From: Mesostigma viride
Taxonomy: Eukaryota > Streptophyta > Mesostigmatophyceae > Mesostigmatales > Mesostigmataceae
Direction of reading: 5' to 3'
DNA: 64,000 bases
Assembly: GCA_009746045.1 (NCBI GenBank)
Contig: RPFO01000225.1
Span: 515,001 to 579,000 of the forward strand
Under the pieces are notes generated by a model that did not search any database, was not told the origin of the DNA, and was given only the letters and a program-made list of their open reading frames with translations. Made by a program: the position numbers and the translations under genes. This document shows, piece by piece, positions 32,407 through 44,900 of the stretch. Numbering within the stretch: the stretch's first letter is position 1; every line of letters begins with the position of its first letter.

Positions 32407-32963
32407 CCTTCCACTGTCACGGCATTCTCAAGAAGGTACTGTCCGACGTCACCCTTTTGTGTTTGTGGTAAGTACTGGCAGTCAACACCTACTTGCAGTA
32501 CCTCTCGCCATGCAGATGCAGGTGATCACCTGATGAGTGCAGATGAGTGCAGCCTTCAGGTGTTGAGCCATGTCGCGTTGTCATACAGTACAGTAATTAT
32601 ATCCGGCCCTCGGCCACTATACAGAATTCTGTAGAATTCTCTGCTGCTGACTGCGGCGTGGGACACAACTACAACAACAACATGACGTCGCGTTGTGCAA
32701 CTTGTGCCCAGATCCTTGTGGACACCATCTCCCGCGCCACGTGCTGCCTGCTGCGCACCAACATGCCCGATTTATTGCCTAGGCGGGTTCTCGTAATTCA
32801 CGCATTTCTGTAGCTTGGTCTGTAGTTATCGCAAGGAAGGGCGGCACGGTTATCATTTAGTTCAGATACCCACTGAAAAGAACTAAGAAGAGATCACCTA
32901 GCCAACAATTACCAAATCGAAACCAAAGCACTGGCGAAGCAGCCTACGTCCGCAATTTACCCG
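32407..32963. other. 5' region of the prenylcysteine oxidase gene
   Basis: About 550 bp between the hAT element and the ATG at 32964. No gene is supported; an 88-codon ORF at 32547-32813 shows nothing recognisable. It probably holds the promoter and 5' UTR. Confidence 0.5.
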
Positions 32964-35900
32964 ATGAAGGGGCTTTTGTCTCTGGTATTCGCTGCTCTAC
33001 TTGTTGGGGCACGTGCTGCATCAACCCCAAAAAAGTCTATAGCCATTGTTGGCTCCGGTATATCCGGCAGCTCAGCAGCATTTTTTATTAAGGAATTGTT
33101 TGATGATGATGCTGAAATTCACATCTTCGAGAAGAATGATTATGCTGGAGGGCGCATGAAAAGTACTCAATTCGGGCCAGACACTGCCGTTGAGCTCGGT
33201 GCGAGCGTTATCCACCGAAAGAATGAGGTAATTGGATGCCATCCGTGGAATCCGCAGGACATCTCAAGGCCAGTCAGCTGTGTGGAAAGTTAATTCCAAG
33301 TTGGAGTTAATTCCGTTCTAGCCCAGGGCGTACGATGTATTTGATCATTTTATCTGTAAGTAGACTTGTTCCTTATGTGGTAACGTTACTGTAATCGTGT
33401 TTTATATGAGGTCGCATGCGTACGGCGGCGCAGCTACAAGTTGCAGGTTTCTCTTGCTGTACAGCTGTTTTCCCGAAGTAATCCGTGAACGCCTTTGTGA
33501 CCAACCTTTCAGCAGATAACGCACTGCATCTGGCATGCCCCATTGAGGCCTCTAGTAGTATACAGTTTTCAGACCATATCTATGCAGGGGGGTTTGGGTG
33601 AACCCTGGGGTTGCCCCTGAAAATCCTCAGGCTCCGTGAGAGGCCTCTATATTCTCCCAAACCGGCGCCTCTGAAAGAGATCCAAGCCTATCTGAGGCCA
33701 CTGGACCATCGGGCAGCCATATGTTACTCGCTATGCTTTTGCTATGTCGAAGCTTCATTGCACCCACAGGGGATGCCCGATCGTTTCGATCGACGGGTCC
33801 GATTGTGCACCCTGTGGCATGCCTGTGGCATGAGGGGAGGGGGGGGGTCTCTGCCCCCTGTCCGTCGTGCACACTCAGGGATTAAAAGCACTCCAGTGCT
33901 CCGTGACTCCCCGATTGGAGCACGTGTTTAATTCATTTATTAATCCATTAATTAAATAATTAATTAATAGAGGCCTCTGCCAAGTCAGCAATTGCTTGTT
34001 CCTGCTTATTGTCATCGAAATGTGTCCTGCCATATTTTGCCTCGGTAAGCATGAATTCATTTGTCATTTTCTGGTTTAAATTTTATTATCAAACCACAAA
34101 AGTGTCTGTGCTACAGTGAGCTGGATTGTCGGTACCATTTTCACCCCTATACTGGTTCAACCCCCCAGTAAAACCGCCATCATCCTTGATGGAATCCATG
34201 CGGCTTTGGCTGGTGTCACTCCTGGGCCATGCCATGCGGTTGCCATCTAGCTCCCAATGGCCCCTCACAAGTTGCTGTCTTTTGAGAAATGTGCGAAGGT
34301 GAAATGCAGCGATGATGGCAAATGTGGCCAGCAAATCTAGTGAATAAAGCTAATTAATTTATTTTTTTGTAACAAAGATGTCATTTGTCTTGCTCACTGT
34401 TACATCCAACCCGATGAATGTTTCGTTTAAATAAGCACTGCCACTTATACACAAATCACCCGCTGCTCCGTCATAATGAGGCCTGCACATAGCTACTTTT
34501 TTGTTGTTTGTTTAACCGATAACCTGGTTGTATCTGTGTGCTCTTCCTGTCTCTCGCCCTATGTTGGGACGCGCTGTGTGCCTCCCCCCACCCCCACCCC
34601 CAAATCAACCCAACCACCCACCTGCCAACAGTACATGGCCTCCTTTGCAACCCGCCTCAACCTGCGCAGCAAGGTGCGGCTGTACGAGGGAAACATGGGC
34701 ATCTGGGACGGCGGCAAGTTTGTCTTCTACGAGACTGGGTGGCGCGTGTGGGATTTTCTCAACCTGTGGTGGAGATACGGCAACGCACTGTACCGGTCAG
34801 TATGCCCACGTACGACTGCTCCATGACCAAGCCAATGACTGCTCCACGACCAAGCGAATGTGTGCCTTTGACAGAGCATGCAGTAACAAGTGTTTGCAGG
34901 CCCCCAAAATGTGGGATGGTGGAGGCCAAGTGGGTATCCTTCGATCGCCGCTGATACGCAGTCTCAGTCATGCCCTCTTCCTCACCCCTTCGATATCAAT
35001 ATTTCCCCCCCCCCCGCCGCCCCCCGCCCCGCCTCCTCCCTCCACCCACTTCACGTCCCCCTTTCCCAACCTTGCCTGTCCCTTGCCACGTCAGCATTCA
35101 TCTTCCCCCTCCCCTCCTATACCTTCCCGCAGGGCACAACCTGTCTGACCCCTCCTCTGCCAGGATGAAGTCATCCCCCTCGTTTTTCTTACCTAATTTC
35201 TATTCACCACATCTATTACTTTCGCCTTCCACCCAGCCGCGGCCGACCGATCTACATGCTTTCAATCAATGCCCCCAACACCCTGGCCTCACCTCCCACC
35301 TCACTTGCCCCTCACCTCCCACCTCACCTGCCCCTCACCTCCCACCTCACTTGCCTCTCACCTCCCACCTCACTTGTCCCTCACTTGCCCTAGTATTTTA
35401 GTATCGGTGACGCCAAAAACCCTGATTAAAAACTCTGCCTTGCCCCTCGCTTGCCCCTCGCTTGCCCTTTGCCAGCATGAACTCGCTCACCTCCTTATCG
35501 CTAATAACGAAGCTCTGCTCACCACATCTGATCCAAGTTCCCTCCTCACCGCCCACCTCGTCCCCCGATGCCCCTCACTTAACCCCCCTGGCAGCATGAA
35601 ATCATTCACTTCCTTGGTGGTGGGCAATCAAAGCTTGCCCTACCCCATGTAACGCCCCAGCCTCAACCATCCCGACCTCCAACTGCAACCCTGTCTCACC
35701 CTTTCCATTACTTGCCAGCATGAACTCCTTCACCTCCACCGTCGTGGACAAATTCTGCTCCATCTACGAGCTGCAGCGCGCCGGCGTGGCGTACGACAGC
35801 GTCCCCGCGATCCTCAACGCGATGGGCCTGTATGACCTCACGCAGCAGACGCTGTCGCAGATACTCTACAACCCAGAAGGGCCCGTTCAGGCCAGCGCCT

Positions 35901-38900
35901 TGCTCATCCGCGAGCTGGCAACGGGCATCTCACGTGTCAATTATGGTAGGGGGTGGGGAAGGTGGTGTATGTGTAGGGTGGGTGGATGCGACGGGCAGGG
36001 TGGATGGATGGAGTGGTCTCACGCCTCAATTATGGTAAGGGGTGGGGAGGGGGGGGGGTTCCAATGAGACACCCCGCATGGTGCCATGAAGTTAACCAAA
36101 GCCTCGTGTGGGTGGTTAGGGGGGCCCTTGGGGTGGATGTATGGAGCCATCTCACGCGACAATGGTGCATTGGACTCCTGGTAGTGGCCTTTCCTCCAAT
36201 GATCCTGGTAGTGGCCTTTCCACCATACTAGTAATAGCCTTTCCACCATACTAGTAGTGAACCTTTTTTGAAGTTGTGGGCAGGCCAACCAGGGTAGGGG
36301 GTGGGGGGAGTGTGGATGTAGGGTGGGTGGGTTACCCAAGGTTGCGTTGGCAATGTGACAGAGGTCCGGTGGGTGGCGGATGGAGTGCGGGGTGAGGGGC
36401 TGTGGAGGGCATCACTCCGTGTGGGGTTGGACCATCCACATTAACGCTGCGAATGTTTTTACTGTGCGGCATCACAGTTTTGGATTGGGTCATTGTGTGG
36501 TGGTGGTGGATCTTCGCATCCCGTATAATGTAATAGCAGCATTTCTCTTTGGGGGGGGGGTCTGATTACCCCTGCAAGTCCTCAACTGGGGTGTTGTCGC
36601 ATCCCTGCCGTACCGCCTCCTCAGTGTGCACCAAGTTACTGCCATCATCCGCGCTCTTTTCGTACGTTGAAATTTGTGTTGAACCAATTGGTTGATTGAT
36701 TCTCCGTGCGCCACCTGTCGGCACCTGACAGGCCAGAGTGCATCCATCACCGGGCTGGCAGGCCTCGTCTCGCTGGCAGCATCCAGCTCCGACCTGTGGG
36801 CGGTGGTGGGTTAGTGGATCTCCCTTGGCCTGGATGTGGGTGTAGGCGGTGGTGGGTGGGTGCCGCAATTCGTGAAGGCCATGAAGAGGAGAATTGTGTT
36901 TGTGGCGATGACTGACCATGCAGCCTATACCGATGTCTCGCCGCGCTCAAACCCCTGTCGACGCCACAAATAGCAAGCGTGCAGGGTCGTAGATATATGT
37001 GCGGTTCATGCCACAAACAGCAAGCGCGCAGGGCACACATACGTGTGGTCCAGGCATGCTTTGATAAAAGTGCCTTGAGCTAATAAAGGTAAATCTTTTC
37101 TTTCCTCCCTCTTCCCCGCCCCCACTCCAGTCCCCCACCCCCAACTGTGTTGCACAGTGAGTATGGGAGATGTGTCAGGACACCGCGCACCTCTATTCGC
37201 CCTGTGTTTTTGTTGTGGACTGACACTCCTGGTGCTAGCCTGCTGGGTACGTGCCAACACCCCGGTGTTGCCACTTTGCAATACCCATATCCCACGGTGT
37301 TGGCCCATGCCTACAGCCGCGGTGTTGGTTTTTGCCTGCAGCCAGGCACCCTCTTTACAGTGTTAGATGGATTTTTCCCATTCTCGATAAGGGGGTGGTA
37401 TACTGTACATATAGCAGTACCTGTTCAGACATCTTTCTATAAATAGCAGGTTACGGATGTGCAAGCTACTTATTTGTCTTGTTTCATGAGTTGGATGCAC
37501 AAGCCATTCCACGCACTGGGGTTGTTTATGTGGCGTGTTCAGTGTGCTTTTAGGCGAGTGTGTTATACCTCAGTGCGCAGGTGCAGGTTCAACCCCATCA
37601 TTGACAAATGGCCTTAGTTAGTTTCATAAATGAGACAACCAGCCATACCACGGTGTTTATTTCGGATCCACACGGTTACTATGGCTGTGCAGGAGGGTGG
37701 TAACGCCCAAGTGGCCGCCGGGCTGCTCCAACTCTCAAACGCCCAAGTCTTCTACAACACCTCTGTGCTTTCAATCCGCAAGGCCCCCGCCACAAGTGCC
37801 GGCTCGCAGTCAGCCCCCATGGGTCAAGCAGATCCCTCCTCCCCCTGTGGGCGCGCGGGAGGGGATGATGCTAGCGCGCATGATGATGGCGCCATGTATG
37901 AGGTGACGTATGAGAGCAGCTCGGGTGATGAGGGGACCCCGCCCGTGGTGTGCACGCGGGAGTATGACGCGGTGATCATCGCGACGCCACTCGAGCTGGC
38001 CAACATCGACGTGGAGGTGTCAGTGAATGCCACGACATCACGGTAAGGCTGGGAACTTGGGGCGATGGTTCCTGACCCTCTGGTGCGAGGGCTTGCTGCA
38101 GCACAGCCGCGGCCTGCAGCGTGCCTAGTACTGGAGTGGCTGGTTGCAAGGCCGAGGACACTCATGTTGTGCAGATTCGTTTACTAGCCGCGGAGGCTTG
38201 TCTTGAGGGCAAAGGTTGCACTGTAGTTGCGGCTTTGTTTTGATGACAAGGGTTGCCACATGAGTAAGAAACGCTACGGAATTGAAGTACATGATCCTTA
38301 GGCTCGGTTGAGTATCTTACTCACACCTTTAGCCATGTCAGTACGGCTTCTGGGCCAATGGTTGCAGTGGGCCTAGGACGCGTTCCCGTTGCTTGTCATA
38401 CTGGCTTGAGTTTACGTGCGTGTGTGCCCTTGCACAGTAGCTAGTACTTTCTGCGTCGGCTTTCATTGAGCTCAAGTGTTGATGCACCGTTTCCAGTACT
38501 ACGCGCTGTTGCTATGAAATATTCAATCGTTTGAAATATTTTTTCATGTGCATTCCTTGGCCCCTGCACCTGCTGACGACACCCCCTGATGCTGCGCTTG
38601 CCCCCCTCCATGCACATGGTACAGCAAGTACCAGCGCACGGTGACCACGTTGGTGCGCGGCCGCGTCAGCCCAAAGTTCTTCCACACAAAGGACGACGCG
38701 GGCAGCCTGCCGGACTTTGTGATGACGATGGAGACTGAGAAGGTGGGTCAAGTCAGCCCGCATGCACATCATCCCATGTAAATAGGAGCTACTGTTATGA
38801 AGATTGAGACCTAGAAGGTGGGTTGAGTCAGTGGGTCAATCTTGCCGGTGTGCCCTTGCTCGTAATAGTAGGTAGGTAAGACTTCTGACGATGGAGACCG

Positions 38901-41900
38901 ATCAGGCGGGCTGATTCAGGTGGCACGCGCTTGCGTGCGCGTGACACGTGCTTGTGTAGGAAACCTACAACTAAAACACTCAGCCCGCTAGCCACGGGGA
39001 GGGCATTTTCCACAGCAGCCACCTCGGTGCTTTTTAGCCGAATGCTTTATGTACTGGCTTGTCAGTGGTAGCTGCTTTTGTGTGAACGTTTTTGCGGGAA
39101 GCCGCCTTGCATTCCTGTGAAAGGGCTCTTGTAAGTAGCTGGATGTTTAAGGTGCCCTGTTTAAAACCGTAATTTCTCCCCCCCACTCACACTCCAGGCC
39201 TTCTTCAACAGCCTGGGCAAGCTGGCGAGTACTCCTGCCACCAACCGCACCCATGCCTCACACAGCCAAACAAGCGATGGCCCGGCCCCCGAGTCCCTCT
39301 ACAAGGTCTTCTCTCGGGCACCTCTCACGCGGGAGCAGCTGGACCTGTTGTTCGACACGTACTCCGACACGAGGGTGGAGGACTGGTGGGCGTACCCGCA
39401 CTACCAGCCGCCGCAGGAGGTCGGTCGATGGCGGGTGGGGGGGAAGTACATCCCGGAACTGTGCGTGGTACTAGTTCCAAGGTGGTCATACCTTACCAGA
39501 CGCCTTATGACTGGAGGCACTGTGTTTAGATTCTTGCTTCTGTGGCCTTTCTCATTCCTCGTCGCACCATATCACCAACATTACCTTCCTCACGTGCGGC
39601 ACATGAGCAGTTTTGCACATTTCAACCACCTTGTCACGGTGGCAAAAGAACCACCCAAGGAACTCATAGCTGAAAAGCGTCACGCTGTGTGAATCACTGC
39701 GGGACTGAGTCGTTGCGCCGCAATCACAACTTGGTTGTCTGACTTCCCAGGTGTGTGACGCTCTGGGATGTACGATTTACGGATCTTGGCACTAGTTTTT
39801 GTTGATGTTGTTGTTGCTATTTTTACTATTGTTATCACTATTTTGTTGATGATCATTTTTGGTTGGCGTTGCCCCCCATGCCACCTGTGCGCAGTTCCCC
39901 CCGATCGTACTCGACAAGCGGGTCTTCTATGTCAACGCGATCGAGTCGGCTGCCAGCGCAATGGAAGGTGAGCGGGAGTGCTGCTGCATATTTCAACGGT
40001 TTGACGTTGGGTTGCTGTGACGTTGGGTGGGCGTTGGGTTGACGTTCGGTTGGTGCGAATGTTAGTTACTGTATTCGTCGGTGCACTGACATCGTATTCC
40101 AGATGTATATCGGAAATTTAGGCTAGACCGAGGTAGTAGGCTAGACATGTGGGCCTACTAGCAGTAGGCATGAAGCTGTTTGCGCAACCATTTCTAGCAA
40201 AGGCAGCAGACAGGCACGTGGTGGGACACTTAATCATTTTGTTTACCTATCGCACACTATAGGATACCTGCGTACTGTTTTTGGTTGAAGTGCAGATCAG
40301 TTCTTTTTCTCCCCTAGATCACACTTTTCCATGAAGTGTGGTTGTAACGAGCCGCACCAGCGACTCCGAAAGATCCTAGTCTAGCCTGAGTTACGCGTGA
40401 GTTGACTCGGAATCTGCTATCCGTGAAGACTACGGGAATGTAGCCCATAATACTAGCTAGTGGGCGGAAATACTAGTTAGGCCCGTAATGCACAACTAGA
40501 TAAACTATGCAATTACATGGGTAGCACAAAGGGCATTAGTGCAGCCCAGATATGACCCCTGGTTTGGCAGACGAGTTTTACTCAAGTCGATTTCATTCCA
40601 AACCAAAGATGCCGAAGCCATTCCCACCTAGGCCGTGCGACGCCAGCGGGGCAGCAGTGGGCGAGACCGGCTCAAGCGCCGCAATCCCTACGCAATATTA
40701 GCCGTAGATCTACACATGCATTCGCCAGTCTGGCACCCTGGTACGAGGCAGTCCCGGGTATAGACCATTAAACACACCAAACCGAAGGCAAAGCCACGGG
40801 TACCTGGGCCGACTGATGAAGTAAGTCGGCCAAGTCCCCGAATCTAACATCATAGCTATGGAAAGTCTCAAACAATATGAAAACGACTTTCGATTGACCG
40901 AACTATTTTATTGTAGGAATTGTTATGCCCAAACAAGGGTTAGGGTCGTAACACTCCTCCCCCGGCCTCCCCGTGGAACAATGGTTATCGTCGACCCGGG
41001 GGCTCACCATGAAAGCCACCACAAGGGAAAATCCACAAGAAAACAAAAAAAAAAAGAAGTCATACCAATGGGTTGTTGTGTACCAGCAAGAACCCATCAT
41101 ACTGCATAAACTAGGAGAATACTATGTCCCGATCCCTGTTCACCAGCGGAGCAGTAAGCCACTTCTTCTCGATGTTGCCTCACAGGGACAAGACCTTCAT
41201 AGTTGACCAAACAAACTCATTCACATCGGCAACCTCCGGGCAATCTCCCGGGAGATTACCGGAGTCCATGCTGCGCGAAAAGCCGCCGCAATGCGTTGTT
41301 GCCGTGCTCGGTCATGGATTCCGGAACCTTGTCGAGGGGAGCCGCGATCACCTTGGCGTTGAACGCCACCTGATAGACATTGCGTGTCACCTGATAGACA
41401 TTGCGCGTCTGTTGGCGCAGCGTCGACCTCTCAATCCACACATCACGCGGCCAGTACGACAGGAAGGCTGCCATGTATGGGAGGCATGTGAACGTGATGA
41501 ACCCCTGCTCCACGTGGACGTCCCCACACCCATTCGCCGCAAAGTACCCGGTAGCCATGTGCAACAACTCCTTTTGGGTCTTCTCGCTCTTGCAGCAGAA
41601 TCCCGGAAGTGCAGAAATCTCAGGGAGCTGCTTCCGCATATAGCTAGCACCCAGGATAGGCATGAGCGTGGGGTACGCAATCCGCCGCAATTGGTGGTCG
41701 GCGCGGTATTTTTTAAGGGCGGTGGGTTCAAGTCGTAAGTTGCGGTAGTTCCTACCACTACTGGCTCGTAGCAGGGCTCGGAGGGCATCGTTGCCAGCAC
41801 CTATGCGTGCAGGAGAAAGCTGACCGAGTCGTAGGTGCCTTCTCGCCGAATGATCACGTTTGAACCCCCACTGAAGCGCAGGCTCTCGGGATAGTAGAAA

Positions 41901-44900
41901 CTGGGTGGCGGGGGAAGGCTCGGGGGCGGGAATCCCATGTCAATGGCGACCACGAAGTCAGCCACAAGGTGCAAGGGGTCAATAATCCGATTACGGGCAT
42001 ACGTCCCCCGTACCCATTCCTAGGCCGGTATCACGTCCAGTCGCAGGGCGACATCCCGTCCCGGCGCCTCTGCGGGGCGGGCATGGGCCGGTTGAGGCTG
42101 CTCTGGTGCAGGCTGGGGGGCAATGGCCGCACCCTGCTGGCGCAGCGGTCGGTCGTTGGCATCTCGAACCGGTGACCGTTCGCGTTCCCTGATTCGGCCG
42201 GGTTGTCTGCGCCCAACGGCCGCCACTGTCAAGTCCGAGCTGAACCGGTGTGCGAGGGCGGCTCGGCACAATCCATGGAACCGCGGTTGTCCCTGGAATG
42301 TCCATGACGCCCTTTCTTGGCAGGAGGACAAATGGTTATATGAAGATCTGCACGTACTACATACCACTTGCGTCCCGGCTTTAGCGCCACGCACGCCCCA
42401 TGGCGACCTTCCGTGGTCCTGCTTCATCGTCGTGCAATTAAGGAGCGCGCCAGAGGACTGTCATAAAACGGCGTTCAACACGCCGTTCCGCCACTATCAG
42501 CTCCCCGTGGCCGCCATGGGGCTGTGCAGTTCCCTTGCGAGCTTTTAGATGCTCATGAATGACATCCTCCGCCCGGTCATGGGAACCGCACATCTCCCGC
42601 AGGTTTCCTGTGGCCTCGAGGACCCCACCCCGGGCGCGAAGCCCCCGTGGTCCTACAAGCGCACTTGCGCGCTCGCATACCTGGATGACATCTCCGTGTA
42701 CTCCAAGACCTTTCAGGATCACCTCGAGGACGTCGCCACGGTATTGCGCATCATGGAGGAGGAGAATCTTTCGGTCCGCAAGGCCAAGGTCCGCGCTGGC
42801 CGCAGTGTGCCGTTCCTTGGTCATACCATGTCCGCTGCTGGCATCGCGACAAACCCTTCCAAGATCGCCTCCATCTAGCAGTGGCCAACCCCGACCAACG
42901 TCAGGGCGTGCGTAGCTTTCTGGGCGTCGCGTCGTATTACCGACGTTTTATCCCTCGTTTTGCGGCGATCGCTGCCCCCAGTAATGCCCTCCTCAAAAAG
43001 GGCGTTCCTTTCGTTTGGTGGGAACAGTGTCAACAGGCGTTTGAGGCCCTCAAGCGCAGCCTGACCACGGCCACCGTGCGCGTTATCCCGGACATGTCCA
43101 AGCCCTTTGTGGTGGCCACGGACGCGAGCAAGGTTGCAATCGGCGGTGTCCTTTTTTATGACAAGAGTGAGGGGGCACAGCCGGTCAAGTACATCTCCCG
43201 ACAACCTTGGTAGAAGGCCAGGTGGTGGCCGTGACGTGGGAGCAGCATCTGCCACTATGCCATTGCGGCGACTGCCAAGATGAATTGGACGCTCTCATGG
43301 CGTACCCCCGACTAGCACTGCTCCTGATTCCCGAACGTGTTCGCGACCAATTGCCGAGCGCGTTTAGGAGACCTCTACAAGGAGTGCTAGGAGTGGTCCT
43401 TGAGGGAAGCGTGCCGGAGGATTTGGAAGATGGACGAGGTGGATGGAGATGGCCCCGAAGGCGAGGATGACAAGCTGCTCTCTGAAGACGGGTCTGATGA
43501 TGACCTACAATGGGTCCGCCGCAATGGTCCAGAGGAGGATGGCGTCTCTTGGGCGGAGAAGGTCGATACACGGCTTCCCCGTCGCCTAGTTGCGTACAAC
43601 CGTGAGGTAGTGCTGGCTTTCTCCTGGTGGTTCCCTACCATGGAGCGCCCTTTGGGTCGACCGAGTACGGTGGTGGCCCCGTGGGACAGGTCCTGGGAAC
43701 CGCGGTTGTCCCTGGGGTTCCGGCAAAGGACACGGGAATCTCGTCAGCAAGAGCTACGGGAGCCACGGCGGCATGAGCCGCGACAGGCGCCGATTCACCC
43801 TAGAGACAACCTTTCCCAGGACATGTCCCGCTGGCCACCAGCACACTCGGTCAACCCCGAGGCGCCCCATGGTAGGGAACCATCTGGGGCGAGCCAGCAC
43901 CGCCTCACGGTTGTACGCAGCGAGGCGACGGGGCAGACGTGTACCGACCTTCTCCGCCCAAGAGACGCCATCCTCCTCTGGACCGTCGCGGCGGACACAT
44001 TGCAGGTCATCATCCGACCCGTCTTCAGACAGCAACCCGTCGCCCTCGCCTTCGGGGCCATCTCCATCCACCTCGTCCATCTTCCAAATCCTCCGGCACG
44101 CTTCCCTCAAGGACCACTCCTAGCACTCCTTGCAGAGGTCGCCTAGCACAGGAACTCTCCTAAACGCGCTCGGCAATTGGTCGCGAACCCGTTCAGGAAT
44201 CAGGAGCAGTGCCAGTCGGGGGTACGCTATGAGAGCGTCCAATTCATCCTGGCAGTCGCCGCAGTTGCATAGTGGCAGATGCTGCTCCCACGTCACGGCC
44301 ACCACCTGGCCTTCTACCAAGGTTGTCGGGAGATGTACTCGACCGGCTATGCCCCCTCACTCTGGTCATACAAAATTACACCGCCGATTGCAACCTTGCT
44401 CGCGTCCGTGGCCACCATAAAGGGCTTGGACGTGTCCGGGATAACGAGCACGGTGGCGGCGGTCAGGCTGCGCTTGAGGGCCTCAAACGCCTGTTGACAC
44501 TGTTCCGGCCAAACGAAAGGAACGCCCTTTTTGAGGAGGGCATTACTGGGGGCAGCAATCGCCGCAAAACGGGGGATAAAACGTCGGTAATACGACGCGA
44601 CGCCCAGAAAGCTACCCACACCCTTGACGTTGGTCGGGGTTGGCCACTGCTAGACGGAGGCGATCTTGGAAGGGTTTGTCGCGATGCCAGCAGCGGACAT
44701 GGTATGACCAAGGAACGGCACACTGCGGCCAGCGCGGACCTTGGCCTTGCGGACCGAAAGATTCTCCTCCTCCATGATGCGCAATACCGTGGCGACGTCC
44801 TCGAGGTGATCCTGAAAGGTCTTGGAGTACAACGCGATGTCATCCAGGTATGCAAGCGCGCAAGTGCGCTTGTAGGACCACGGGGGCTTCGCGCCCGGGG

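Noticed and set aside
33241-33300. Stop shortly after exon 1 of prenylcysteine oxidase as a gene break
   Set aside because: It lies in the intron after the GTAATT donor at 33228. Exon 2 at 34632 continues the family alignment in phase.
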